Shown here: positions 9,470-17,995 of the stretch, piece by piece
Layout of the letters: each line of letters opens with the position of its first letter
Numbering within the stretch: position 1 is the stretch's first letter
DNA from: JAPLDA01 sp043787975
GTDB lineage: Bacteria > Bacteroidota > Bacteroidia > AKYH767-A > 2013-40CM-41-45
NCBI GenBank assembly: GCA_043787975.1
Contig: JAYVUK010000035.1
Span: 61,024 to 125,023 of the forward strand
Direction of reading: 5' to 3'
Length of the DNA: 64,000 bases
Notes under the pieces: model-generated
The model's input: only the letters and a program-made list of their open reading frames with translations
The model's database searches: none
What the model was told of the DNA's origin: nothing
Translations under genes and position numbers: made by a program

Positions 9470-9985
9470 TTATTTTATTTTTTTATTTCTCATTCCCCGA
9501 AGAATCTCTGCAAAATTCTGCTTGAGCGCTAACCCATTCACTGCCGCAGCGATTCTTTTCGCTTTGGTAATTTCTGTTTTCGCACTGGCCACCCATTTTG
9601 AAAAATAATGCTGATGCGATTTCGGAAGAGTATTAAAAAAATTCAGCGCAGCAGGTTCATCGGCTAAACATTCCATTAATTCAGAATCAAGTTTTATCGG
9701 TGTGGTATCTTCTTCCAACACTACTTCCAGCATGGCACCATCACGTTTTCCAATTCCTTTCCGTATCGCTGCATTCAATGGAATAATAAAATCTCCGCCA
9801 CCCATAGGAATCAGCGCAACTCCTTTGATAGCGAACTTATCCAGTCGTCCTTTTACCCTGAACGATTTTTTAGTACCCGGTTTTAACTGTTGTGCAACAT
9901 CTGCAGGAACGTCAATATAGGTCCAACCGGTTTTCTCACCTTTCTTTTTAAATTTTAAGATGCTCGTTTTGTACCGGACTTTCAT
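9470..9985 (-). CDS. YdeI/OmpD-associated (OmdA) family protein with DUF1905 domain
   Basis: About 171 residues from the ATG at 9983-9985. The frame is open to 10063, but that start would be TTG with an atypical leader. The N-terminal DUF1905 barrel includes KKGEKTGWTYIDVPADVA and GGGDFIIPLNAAIRKGIGK. The C-terminal YdeI/OmdA helical part includes LADEPAALNFFNTLPKSHQ, HYFSKWVASAKTEITKAKRI and the A..LRGMRNKK tail. The biochemical role of the family is not settled; Salmonella YdeI is linked to resistance to cationic peptides. Confidence 0.88.
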   Translation of the reverse strand: MKVRYKTSILKFKKKGEKTGWTYIDVPADVAQQLKPGTKKSFRVKGRLDKFAIKGVALIPMGGGDFIIPLNAAIRKGIGKRDGAMLEVVLEEDTTPIKLDSELMECLADEPAALNFFNTLPKSHQHYFSKWVASAKTEITKAKRIAAAVNGLALKQNFAEILRGMRNKKIK

Positions 9986-10090
9986 ATCGCAATTATAAAA
10001 TAAATTCTGATATCCTGTTGATACTTCCCTATTCAAAACTTCCATATTGAATAGCTTCTTCAAGGGAAAAGAGGACTGTACAGATTTTTG

Positions 10091-10247
10091 GTAGTGGTTC
10101 AGTTTGAAAAATGATTCCTCGCTTCGCTCGGAATGACATCTTGTATTGGTGGTAAGAGGCGGGCTTAAGCCCGCACTATAGCCTTAATTTGCATTGTCAT
10201 TCCGAGCGAAGCGAGGAATCTAAATATAATTCAAACTGAACCACTAC
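10091..10247. mobile_element. MITE-like element with 18-bp inverted ends and 10-bp target duplication
   Basis: A 157-bp non-coding unit. Its ends are perfect 18-bp inverted repeats (GTAGTGGTTCAGTTTGAA and its complement). Directly outside both ends is the same 10-mer CAGATTTTTG (10081-10090 and 10248-10257), the expected mark of a transposition event. Inside is a second inverted pair (GATTCCTCGCTTCGCTCGGA facing its complement) around a core palindrome GCGGGCTTAAGCCCGC. It carries no transposase, so movement would depend on an enzyme supplied in trans. It interrupts a region carrying a truncated T9SS gene. Confidence 0.8.
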
Positions 10248-10259
10248 CAGATTTTTGAC

Positions 10260-10412
10260 ATAAGGAGACATGAGATTAAATTTTATAACTTGCTTAGCAA
10301 ACAAACTTTACAGGATATTGATTCGAGTAGTCTTTCACAAGGAATTTACTTTTATCGGTTGACTGTGAATTGTAAAGTTGTGATGACCAATAAACTTGTA
10401 ATTGAAAAATAA
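10260..10412 (+). pseudogene. Remnant of a T9SS cargo gene (type A sorting domain only)
   Basis: In one frame directly after the MITE target duplication the DNA encodes a typical type A C-terminal sorting domain end: EIKFYNLLSKQTLQ, then SSLSQGIYFYRLTV, then NKLVIEK and a TAA at 10410-10412. There is no start codon or upstream cargo domain; a stop codon lies upstream on the other side of the MITE. It is the 3' scrap of a deleted secreted-protein gene. Confidence 0.65.
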
Positions 10413-11915
10413 TTGAGGAAAATAAGAATATATCTATCTCTAATACTTTTGAGCATATGTTGTAAAACAATTCTCGCTCAAAAAGAAGGAAACATATGGA
10501 CATTTGCTGATCATTGCAGTATAAATTTCAACGACACCACAAACATTGTAATAGATTCATCAGCAGATGGAATTATGGGAGGGCATTTTCCAGTTGCAGA
10601 AAACAGCTCTCTTTCGGATAGTTCAGATAATTTATTTTGCTACACAACAGGAGTTAATTGGAATAATAATTCTTTGTTTATCTATGATAGGACACATCAT
10701 GTAATGCCAAATGGAAGTAATCTCCAAGGAAATGGAATTTTTACTTCATTATTGCTTACAAGTCCTGGAATAGATTCATTGATTTATGTACTGCACTTTG
10801 GTAGTAATGGTGCTTCAGGTTATTCGTGGTTTTTTTATTCTCTGATAAATAAAAACCTCAATGGTGGATTGGGTGATGTTGAGTTGCGAGACAGTATGAT
10901 TTATTATGGCCGTTTGAGTAGTCAAAAACTAGCGGCTTGTAAACATGCTAATGGCAGGGATTGGTGGATATTTATTTTAGATCGTGATTCAGGTTACGTT
11001 TCTTTCTTATTGACTCCATATGGTCTCGACCATATTAATTCACAAAATATTGGGTCAGCCTCAGATTCACTTTTCTTTGGTAAATTAATTTTTTCTAATG
11101 ATGGAACAAAAATGATGGCAGTAAGTAATGCCGGGATTGTTGACGTTTTTGATTTTGATCGATGTACCGGTCTACTTAGCAATTGTAGAGACATTGGAGA
11201 GCATCTTATTTCGCAACAATACCAGTACAATGGAGCAACATTTTCACCAAATGGAAATGTCATTTATACTTCTTCATGGAATACTGTAAAAGTTTTTTAC
11301 CAATGGGATTTGAACGCAGGAAATATAAATGCCATTAGGGCTTCTAAAACGTTGTTGAACCAATATCCGGATACAGGTGAAGTAATTGACTATACCTATT
11401 TTTGGCAGGACTTAGCACCTAATGGAAAAATTTATATTCCGATTTGTAATAATTATTTCGCGGGAGGCAATACCAATGTCACACATCATCTTGACGTAAT
11501 TGAATTCCCTGATTCTGTTGGTTCGGCTTGTCATTATGTGAGACAAGGTTTTTCTCTTAACGGGCATAGAGTCTGCGGCAACATGCCGAATATGGCGTAC
11601 TATGGATTGGGAGAGGACAGTGGAAGTGTTTGTGATTCGTTATTTCATGTTGGAATCATTGAAGCAAATGGAAGTGAAAGCGGGATTGAAGTTTTTCCAA
11701 ACCCTTTTTATAACAAAGTCTCATTTCATCCGCTTCAATCATCAGCAGAAAAAATCCTGATTGAAGTTTTCAATGAAATTGGTGAGAATGTTTTTAGAAA
11801 AGAAACAACTTTGAAAGATCAGGAAATTAATTTGGGTCAGCTTACAAAAGGAGTTTATTTTTTGAATGTAAAAAGCGAGAAGTTTTCTTTGACAAAGAAA
11901 ATCGTGAAACTGTAA
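10413..11915 (+). CDS. T9SS type A sorting domain-containing secreted protein
   Basis: A 500-residue exported protein. It begins with a TTG codon that directly follows the in-frame TAA of the remnant upstream, so no earlier start is possible. The first ~22 residues are a Sec signal peptide (RKIRIYLSLILLSICC, cleaved near ILAQ). The middle ~390 residues resemble a repeated beta-propeller-like surface protein (repeated DGTKMMAVSNAGIVDVF- and PNGNVIYTSSW-like strands). The last ~75 residues form a type A T9SS domain (IEVFPNPFYNKVSF; VFNEIGENVFR; LTKGVYFLNV; KKIVKL). The protein should cross the outer membrane through T9SS and be anchored or released. Its ligand or substrate is unknown. Confidence 0.85.
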   Translation: MRKIRIYLSLILLSICCKTILAQKEGNIWTFADHCSINFNDTTNIVIDSSADGIMGGHFPVAENSSLSDSSDNLFCYTTGVNWNNNSLFIYDRTHHVMPNGSNLQGNGIFTSLLLTSPGIDSLIYVLHFGSNGASGYSWFFYSLINKNLNGGLGDVELRDSMIYYGRLSSQKLAACKHANGRDWWIFILDRDSGYVSFLLTPYGLDHINSQNIGSASDSLFFGKLIFSNDGTKMMAVSNAGIVDVFDFDRCTGLLSNCRDIGEHLISQQYQYNGATFSPNGNVIYTSSWNTVKVFYQWDLNAGNINAIRASKTLLNQYPDTGEVIDYTYFWQDLAPNGKIYIPICNNYFAGGNTNVTHHLDVIEFPDSVGSACHYVRQGFSLNGHRVCGNMPNMAYYGLGEDSGSVCDSLFHVGIIEANGSESGIEVFPNPFYNKVSFHPLQSSAEKILIEVFNEIGENVFRKETTLKDQEINLGQLTKGVYFLNVKSEKFSLTKKIVKL

Positions 11916-11950
11916 CCTGCACAATTAATATTTCCTAAAGAATACCAAAC

Positions 11951-11984
11951 CAATTTATAATTTAAAATTTATAATTTCTAATTC
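11951..11984. repeat. AT-rich short-period repeat (AATTTATAATTTAAA type)
   Basis: CCAATTTATAATTTAAAATT followed by TATAATTTCTAATTCC. A second copy with the same flanking CCAATTTATAATTTAGAATT wording lies at 12621-12660, so the ORF6N gene is bracketed by two copies. Confidence 0.5.
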
Positions 11985-12001
11985 CTCTACCCGCCAGCGT
12001 A

Positions 12002-12553
12002 TCAAATATTTTCATCCTTCCTATTCAATCTAAAACCTATTTCTGTTCTGGGAATAGATTTTTGATTTAAGAATTCGTCAAAATAGCTGAATATTAATTC
12101 GATGTTGCCACCATGAATTTCAATTAATCGCTTAATCTCAACTATCTCCATTTCCAAACCTTTATGATCGATCAGCATTTTACGAAGTCTTACAAACAGT
12201 TCTATAACTTTAATACTTACCTGAACTGCCCTTTCACTTTTCAAAACATTTGCTAACATCAATACTCCGTACTCCGTAAATGCATAAGGTAACGCGCCAC
12301 CTAAATGACTTTTAGATGGTATCGCAAAATGCGATACCATTAATTCTACCTCATTTTCTGTCAATTGAAACATAAAATGAACAGGAAATTTAGAAGCATT
12401 TCGTTTTACCTGCTCACGTAATCGGGTTGCTTTAACACCATAGAATTGTGCTAAATCTTTGTCCAACATTATTTTTTCATCCCTGATAAAGTATATTTTA
12501 TTTAACAATACCTCATCGGGAATTAATAAATGATTCTCTGTTAATTTTTTCAT
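12002..12553 (-). CDS. ORF6N domain-containing DNA-binding protein
   Basis: A 183-residue protein with an N-terminal ORF6N domain at about 10-100. Typical motifs are IYFIRDEKIMLDKDLAQFYG, LREQVKRNASKFPVHFMFQL and YAFTEYGVLMLANVLKS. A helical region (IKVIELFVRLRKML) and a short tail follow. ORF6N domains are relatives of phage KilA-N/Ant DNA-binding domains and are common as solitary chromosomal genes in Bacteroidota. It is flanked on both sides by copies of an AT-rich repeat, consistent with a mobile past. The target is unknown. Confidence 0.9.
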   Translation of the reverse strand: MKKLTENHLLIPDEVLLNKIYFIRDEKIMLDKDLAQFYGVKATRLREQVKRNASKFPVHFMFQLTENEVELMVSHFAIPSKSHLGGALPYAFTEYGVLMLANVLKSERAVQVSIKVIELFVRLRKMLIDHKGLEMEIVEIKRLIEIHGGNIELIFSYFDEFLNQKSIPRTEIGFRLNRKDENI

Positions 12554-12620
12554 CTCTTTGTTCAGCGTAGTCTTTCGGAAGCCTCGTCAGGTAGCTAACA
12601 ACGCTACACATCTGCATCAC

Positions 12621-12660
12621 CAATTTATAATTTAGAATTTAAAATTTATAATTCCCAATT
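12621..12660. repeat. AT-rich short-period repeat, second copy
   Basis: CCAATTTATAATTTAGAATT continuing into TAAAATTTATAATTCCCAATT. The same family as 11951-11984, again ending in a C-rich CCCCTACCCCGCCC-like stretch next to a stop codon. Confidence 0.5.
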
Positions 12661-12663
12661 CCC

Positions 12664-14202
12664 CTACCCCGCCCATCCTTCCCTGTCCAGACTTCTATAC
12701 TGTATTGCTTCCGCAAGATGCTCTGTTTTAATATCTGCGCTGCTATCAAGATCGGCAATGGTTCGAGAGACTTTCAGAATGCGATCATACGCACGTGCGG
12801 ATAATCCAAGACGTTCCATCGCTGTTTTTAAAAGTTGTTGTCCTTCGTCAGTAATCTTGCACACACTTCTCAGCGTCTTTGAACTCATTTGAGCATTCGA
12901 GTAAACACCTTTGTTTTCTATAAAACGGTCAGCCTGTATTTGCCGCGCTTTTACAACGCGTTCGCGAACAACTTCACTTTTCTCAGATAGACGTTCAGAA
13001 GTCAACTCACTGAAAGCAACAGGAGTTACTTCCAAATGAATGTCAATACGATCAAGCAACGGTCCTGAAATTTTATTGAGATATTTCTGTACAACTCCGG
13101 GAGCACACACGCAATCCTTTTCCGGATGGTTGTAATATCCGCACGGACAAGGATTCATCGAAGTCACCAACATAAAACTGGCAGGATATTCAACCGAAAA
13201 TTTTGCACGTGAAATCGTAACTGCTCTTTCTTCCAGCGGCTGACGCATCACTTCAAGCACGGTTCGTTTGAATTCAGGAAGCTCATCCAAAAACAAAACT
13301 CCGTTGTGAGCCAGTGAAATTTCTCCCGGCTGAGGAAAACTTCCTCCACCAACCAACGCCACATCGCTGATCGTATGATGCGGAGAGCGAAACGGACGTA
13401 TCGAAACCAGTGATGCTTCCTTACCAAGTCTTCCTGCAACCGAATGAATCTTGGTTGTCTCCAATGCTTCATGCAAGGTGAGCGGAGGAAGAATGGTTGG
13501 TAGTCGTTTTGCCAACATCGTTTTCCCTGCTCCCGGAGGACCGATGAGAATTACATTATGTCCGCCGGCTGCAGCAATCTCCAATGCACGTTTGATATTC
13601 TCCTGTCCCTTTACATCAGAAAAATCAAACTCCCCTTTATTCTGGTTTGCCATGAACTCTTCTCGTGTGTTTACAATCGTACGTTCCAATTGTCTGTCAC
13701 CATTAAAAAATTCCACTACTTCAGAAACAGTCTCCACACCATACACTTCAAGATCGCCTACAATAGCGGCTTCGCGGGCATTCTGCTTTGGCAAAATAAA
13801 ACCTTTAAATCCTTCTTCCCTGGCTTGTATCGCAATTGGTAACACTCCTTTGATCGGTTGTAAGCCGCCATCCAGCGAAAGTTCTCCCATGATGATGTAT
13901 TTTGAAATCTCATCTTGTTTTAGCTGATCAGAAGCTGCAAGTATTCCGATTGCGATGGTCAAGTCATATGCAGAACCTTCTTTGCGAATGTCTGCCGGAG
14001 CCATGTTCACGGTAATTTCTTTGCCGGGATAATTGTAGTTGCAGTTTTTTAAAGCAGCAACAATTCTCTTCTGACTTTCCTTCACTGCATTATCAGGAAG
14101 ACCAACAAGAAAAAAATTAATTCCTTTGCTGAGGTTCACTTCTACTGTAATGGTGGTTGCATTAATGCCATAAACGGCACTGCCAAAGGTTTTAACTAAC
14201 AT
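12664..14202 (-). CDS. YifB/ComM-family Mg-chelatase-like AAA+ ATPase
   Basis: A 512-residue protein with the three-part YifB layout. The N-terminal ChlI/Lon-protease-like domain covers about 1-165 (INFFLVGLPDNAVKESQKRI; YDLTIAIGILAASDQ). A central AAA+ module has Walker A GPPGAGKTMLAKRLP, Walker B VLFLDELPEF and the sensor/finger ALVGGGSFPQPGEISLAHNG. A C-terminal Mg-chelatase subunit domain contains a CPCGYYNHPEKDCVC zinc-like cluster and LSARAYDRILKVSRTIADL. ComM homologues are hexameric helicases that promote branch migration during natural transformation. A DNA-uptake role here is inferred from the family. Confidence 0.93.
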   Translation of the reverse strand: MLVKTFGSAVYGINATTITVEVNLSKGINFFLVGLPDNAVKESQKRIVAALKNCNYNYPGKEITVNMAPADIRKEGSAYDLTIAIGILAASDQLKQDEISKYIIMGELSLDGGLQPIKGVLPIAIQAREEGFKGFILPKQNAREAAIVGDLEVYGVETVSEVVEFFNGDRQLERTIVNTREEFMANQNKGEFDFSDVKGQENIKRALEIAAAGGHNVILIGPPGAGKTMLAKRLPTILPPLTLHEALETTKIHSVAGRLGKEASLVSIRPFRSPHHTISDVALVGGGSFPQPGEISLAHNGVLFLDELPEFKRTVLEVMRQPLEERAVTISRAKFSVEYPASFMLVTSMNPCPCGYYNHPEKDCVCAPGVVQKYLNKISGPLLDRIDIHLEVTPVAFSELTSERLSEKSEVVRERVVKARQIQADRFIENKGVYSNAQMSSKTLRSVCKITDEGQQLLKTAMERLGLSARAYDRILKVSRTIADLDSSADIKTEHLAEAIQYRSLDREGWAG

Positions 14203-14268
14203 GAGAAAATTTTATAAATGAGAAAACAAAAAATAGAAAAATATTATTTCAAGTGACGAATATACACA

Positions 14269-14348
14269 TTAGTTCATTGGTTCACTTGTTCATTCGTACC
14301 AACAACCCACTAACACCATTAAACTAGTGAACTAATGAACTAATAAAC
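14269..14348. repeat. TTAGTTCATT-type repeat with inverted partner
   Basis: TTAGTTCATTGGTTCACTTG and further TTCATT units at 14269-14297 face AACTAGTGAACTAATGAACT at 14322-14341 and continuing to 14348. The arms are inverted relatives made of ~9-nt units. It may form a hairpin downstream of gmhA, read on the minus strand from the far side. Confidence 0.5.
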
Positions 14349-14358
14349 ATTTTCATTA

Positions 14359-14940
14359 CTAATTCCCTGTCTCCGTCTCAATAAACTGTATCAACGAATG
14401 AATTACTTTAATATGAATTTCCTGTACACGATCAGCATAGGCAGAATGTGGCGCACGAATTTCAACCTCACACAACGAAGCCATTGCACCGCCGTCTTTC
14501 CCGGTAAGCCCGATTACCTTCATTCCTTTTTTCTTTGCTGCTTCAATTGCTTTCAAAATATTTTTTGAACTTCCACTGGTGCTAATGGCAAGCAACACGT
14601 CATTTTTATTGCCGACCGCTTCAACAAATCTTGAAAAGATAAAATCAAAACCATAATCGTTGCCAACACATGAGATGTGCGAAGGATCAGAAATCGAAAT
14701 TGCCGGAAATGGTTTTCTATTATCACGAAATCTTCCTGAAAGTTCTTCTGCAAAATGCATGGCATCGCACATGCTCCCGCCATTGCCACAGGAAATAACT
14801 TTATTGCCATTCTTAAATGCTTCAACAAGAATATTTCCCGCCTGTTCAATCAACTTGAAATTTTTCTCTTCTGATAAAAACTTCTCAAGCACTTGTTGTG
14901 CTTCTGAAAAATTCTGCCTGATCTGTTCCGTTTTATTCAT
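14359..14940 (-). CDS. gmhA: SIS-domain sedoheptulose-7-phosphate isomerase-like protein
   Basis: A 193-residue sugar isomerase fold. It has GmhA motifs: VISCGNGGSMCDAMHFAEELSG, SCVGNDYGFD, ISTSGSSKNILKAIEAAKKKG and a C-terminal DRVQEIHIKVIHSLIQFIE helix that carries the catalytic His. GmhA converts sedoheptulose 7-phosphate to glycero-manno-heptose 7-phosphate, the first step toward the heptose of lipopolysaccharide core. No other heptose genes are adjacent, so the lipopolysaccharide role is inferred from the family. Confidence 0.88.
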   Translation of the reverse strand: MNKTEQIRQNFSEAQQVLEKFLSEEKNFKLIEQAGNILVEAFKNGNKVISCGNGGSMCDAMHFAEELSGRFRDNRKPFPAISISDPSHISCVGNDYGFDFIFSRFVEAVGNKNDVLLAISTSGSSKNILKAIEAAKKKGMKVIGLTGKDGGAMASLCEVEIRAPHSAYADRVQEIHIKVIHSLIQFIETETGN

Positions 14941-15008
14941 CGATCAAAATTAATTTTTGTTTTGTGATAAAAAAATATTTTCCGCCGGAGATGTCGCTTT
15001 CAAAAAAA

Positions 15009-16673
15009 TCAATTTGAAACAGGAAGCAATTCATTTGCCCGCTGCAATGCTGCTTCAATATTCTTCACCACATTTTCCTTCCCGATCTCATCCAACAATC
15101 CTGATCGCTCAAAAATCTCGTATGGCTCATGCTGAAGACCTGAAATAATAAACTCAGTTCCTTCATGCCTCGATTGGTGAAAAACATCCTTGATCGCCTT
15201 TACACCGGTCGTATCAATTACGGGGACATTCCTCATCCTAATAATCAAAACTTTTGATTTCCGTTGTGTTCGTTTCATTGCTTCTTTGAACTTGTACGCA
15301 GCGCCAAAGAAAAAAGGTCCTTTGATTTCAAACACGTCAACCCCTTTAGGAACAACAAAATTGGTAATGGCTCGAGGGTCTTCTTCATCCGATTGTGCAG
15401 CATTTGAATCAGTAAGAATATCCACGTGAGATACTTTTGACATTCTTCTCATAAACTGAAATGCTGCGAGTATCATCCCGATCTCAATAGCAACCGTAAG
15501 ATCAACAACTACCGTTAAAATAAATGTAACGAGCAAAATCGCAGAATCACTTTTCTCGCTTTTCAATATGCTGATGAACGAATGCCATTCACTCATGTTG
15601 TAAGCGACTACAACCAAAATCCCGGCAAGGCAAGCCATTGGAATCATGGATGCATATTTACCAACGAATAAAACAATTAATAAAAGTGTGATGGCATGAA
15701 CAATTCCTGCAACCGGTGTTCGTCCTCCATTTTTTACATTGGTTGCTGTTCGTGCAATAGCACCTGTAGCAGGTATTCCACCGAACAATGCCGAGAATAT
15801 ATTTGCAACACCTTGTCCGACTAACTCAATATTGGAGCGATGGTTCCCTCCTATCATTCCGTCTGCAACAACTGCCGAAAGCAACGATTCGATTCCACCG
15901 AGTAAAGCGATCGTGAAAGCAGGCCGGATAAGCATTTCAAATGTTTCAAGATTCATCGATGGAAACGTGATTGATGGAAAAGAGGAATGAATTTCTCCGA
16001 ATCGTTTCCCGATGGTTTCAACGGGCAGATCAAAATAATTTACGACAACAATTGAAATGATCAATGTCACGAGCGAACCCGGAATGCGCGACCATCGTTT
16101 CGGCCAGGCAAAAACAATTAATGCTGTGGACGCACCTCCGACAAGAGCGTACAAATTAATTTTATCAAAGTGCAGAAAGTACTCCCTCCATTTCATAAAA
16201 AAATTTGATGGAACACTTTGCATTTCCAAACCGAAAAAATCTTTCACCTGAGAGGAAAAAATAATCAACGCAATTCCACTGGTGAATCCGACAATGAGCG
16301 GGTGTGGTATGAACTTAATTACTGAACCCAATTTTGCAAAACCCATGATGATGAGGATAACTCCTCCCATCAGGGTTGCAATGGTTAACCCTTCCAACCC
16401 GTATTTCTGAACGATGCCATACACAATGACTACAAACGCTCCTGTCGGTCCACCAATCTGAACCTTGCTTCCTCCTAGAACGGAAATAATAAATCCCGCA
16501 ATGATGGCTGTATAGATACCTTTTTCGGGGGCAACTCCGGAGGCTATTGCAAATGCAATGGCCAAAGGTAGCGCAACAATTCCGACAATAATCCCGGACA
16601 AAACATCGCTACCAAATTGCTTTGCTGAATAATTTTTAAGCGTGGAAAATAATTTCGGTTTGAAGGACTCCAT
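15009..16673 (-). CDS. SulP-family anion transporter with STAS domain
   Basis: A 554-residue inner-membrane transporter. The first ~400 residues hold the hydrophobic SLC26/SulP core (DVLSGIIVGIVALPLAIAFA; GPTGAFVVIVYGIV; ANIFSALFGGIPATGAIART). A cytoplasmic STAS domain covers about 430-545 (VFEIKGPFFFGAAYKFKEAM; VLIIRMRNVPVIDTTGVKAI). Family members move sulfate, bicarbonate or other anions; the substrate cannot be told from sequence. The 5' leader has a terminator-like hairpin about 30 bp upstream of the start codon, which suggests attenuation. Confidence 0.93.
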   Translation of the reverse strand: MESFKPKLFSTLKNYSAKQFGSDVLSGIIVGIVALPLAIAFAIASGVAPEKGIYTAIIAGFIISVLGGSKVQIGGPTGAFVVIVYGIVQKYGLEGLTIATLMGGVILIIMGFAKLGSVIKFIPHPLIVGFTSGIALIIFSSQVKDFFGLEMQSVPSNFFMKWREYFLHFDKINLYALVGGASTALIVFAWPKRWSRIPGSLVTLIISIVVVNYFDLPVETIGKRFGEIHSSFPSITFPSMNLETFEMLIRPAFTIALLGGIESLLSAVVADGMIGGNHRSNIELVGQGVANIFSALFGGIPATGAIARTATNVKNGGRTPVAGIVHAITLLLIVLFVGKYASMIPMACLAGILVVVAYNMSEWHSFISILKSEKSDSAILLVTFILTVVVDLTVAIEIGMILAAFQFMRRMSKVSHVDILTDSNAAQSDEEDPRAITNFVVPKGVDVFEIKGPFFFGAAYKFKEAMKRTQRKSKVLIIRMRNVPVIDTTGVKAIKDVFHQSRHEGTEFIISGLQHEPYEIFERSGLLDEIGKENVVKNIEAALQRANELLPVSN

Positions 16674-16690
16674 GAAAAGAATCCAAATGT

Positions 16691-16727
16691 AATAAAAACA
16701 AAAACAGCTCCTTTTTTAAGGGAGCTG
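16691..16727 (-). terminator. Terminator-like hairpin in the sulP leader
   Basis: On the minus strand, CAGCTCC pairs with GGAGCTG (16705-16727) and is followed by TTTTTGTTTTTAT. It sits 18-54 bp upstream of the SulP start codon, and no minus-strand gene lies between it and the divergent murB. It therefore either ends a short leader/sRNA transcript or acts as an attenuator. A tiny ORF ATG-AGG-TGT-TAA (Met-Arg-Cys) lies just before it on the minus strand. Confidence 0.55.
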
Positions 16728-16968
16728 CTTTGCTTAACTCGAATTAACACCTCATTGTTTGTTTAACCAAAAACCAAAACCATGAAGAAGCGTTAGGCCA
16801 AAACTAAGGCAGTATCCAATGAAAAGGCAATTTAATTGGGCAAAAGCACATTTATATTGGTGAATAAAGTAATTCACCCTGTGAGTAACCATGTTTAAAC
16901 TTCCCACCAAATCAGAAGATTTGCACACAATATTCCATGTACTTTTCGTCCATTATTTTTGACTGAAC

Positions 16969-17994
16969 ATGGAGATCAAAGAAAATTATTCACTGAAACC
17001 ATTCAACACGTTTCACATTGAAGTGAACGCACGATATTTTGTTGAAGTCAATTCAGCGAATGAGGTTGTAAGTTTGATTTCAGACGATCGCTTTGCTCCG
17101 CTTTCAAAATTAATTTTAGGCGGGGGAAGCAACATTCTTTTCACAAAAAATTTTGATGGAGTTGCGATCAAAAATAATCTGAAGGGAATTGAAAGAGTAA
17201 AAGAAGATTCAGATTTTATCTGGATCAAATCCGGCTCAGGAGAACTGTGGAATGCTCTTGTGATGTATTGCGTGAAAAATAATTTCGGTGGTATCGAAAA
17301 TCTTTCCCTGATTCCCGGAACCGTTGGCGCTGCACCCATGCAAAACATCGGTGCGTACGGTGTTGAACTAAAAGAAGTCTTTGAAGAACTGGAAGCGGTT
17401 CATTTGGGAACCGGACAACTAAGAAAGTTTGACATCTCTGATTGTAAATTCGGTTACCGTGAAAGTGTTTTCAAACATGAACTGAAAAATCAATTTATGA
17501 TTTTGAATGTGACCTTAAAACTGAAAAAACATCCGGTCTTTAATACTTCGTATGGCGCCATCGAAACGGAACTGAAAGCAACAGGAGTTACGGAACACAG
17601 TGTTCGCGCCATCAGTGAAGCAGTCTGCAACATCAGGCGTAGCAAGCTTCCAGATCCTCACTTAATCGGTAACGCAGGAAGTTTTTTTAAGAACCCTGAA
17701 GTGAGCATTGAAAAATATGAATCACTGATTAAAGATTTTCCCGCGTTGGTGGCTCATAAAACTTCTACCGGCAAGATGAAACTCGCGGCAGGCTGGCTGA
17801 TTGAACAATGCGGATGGAAAGGATCCCGAAGCGTCGGGACAGGCAACGTTGGAATGCACAAGCAGCAAGCGTTGGTACTCGTCAACTACGGAAATGCGAC
17901 CGGAAAGGAACTAATTGATCACGCAAAAACTGTTCAGCAAAGTGTAAAAGAAAAATTCGGGGTGGAACTGGAAATGGAAGTGAATATTATTTAA
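16969..17994 (+). CDS. murB: UDP-N-acetylenolpyruvoylglucosamine reductase
   Basis: FAD/NADPH enzyme that makes UDP-MurNAc in cytoplasmic peptidoglycan synthesis. It has 341 residues, the type I length. The N-terminal FAD-binding domain has LILGGGSNILF, and GGIENLSLIPGTVGAAPMQNIGAYG is split around the cofactor site. The substrate-binding domain has FGYRESVFK, the catalytic Ser in NAGSFFKNP, WLIEQCGWKG and the C-terminal Glu in VELEMEV. It is monocistronic and divergent from sulP. The ATG at 16969 is only 8 bp downstream of a TATTTTTG box (16954-16961), so a very short or absent leader is possible. Confidence 0.96.
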   Translation: MEIKENYSLKPFNTFHIEVNARYFVEVNSANEVVSLISDDRFAPLSKLILGGGSNILFTKNFDGVAIKNNLKGIERVKEDSDFIWIKSGSGELWNALVMYCVKNNFGGIENLSLIPGTVGAAPMQNIGAYGVELKEVFEELEAVHLGTGQLRKFDISDCKFGYRESVFKHELKNQFMILNVTLKLKKHPVFNTSYGAIETELKATGVTEHSVRAISEAVCNIRRSKLPDPHLIGNAGSFFKNPEVSIEKYESLIKDFPALVAHKTSTGKMKLAAGWLIEQCGWKGSRSVGTGNVGMHKQQALVLVNYGNATGKELIDHAKTVQQSVKEKFGVELEMEVNII

Positions 17995-17995
17995 G

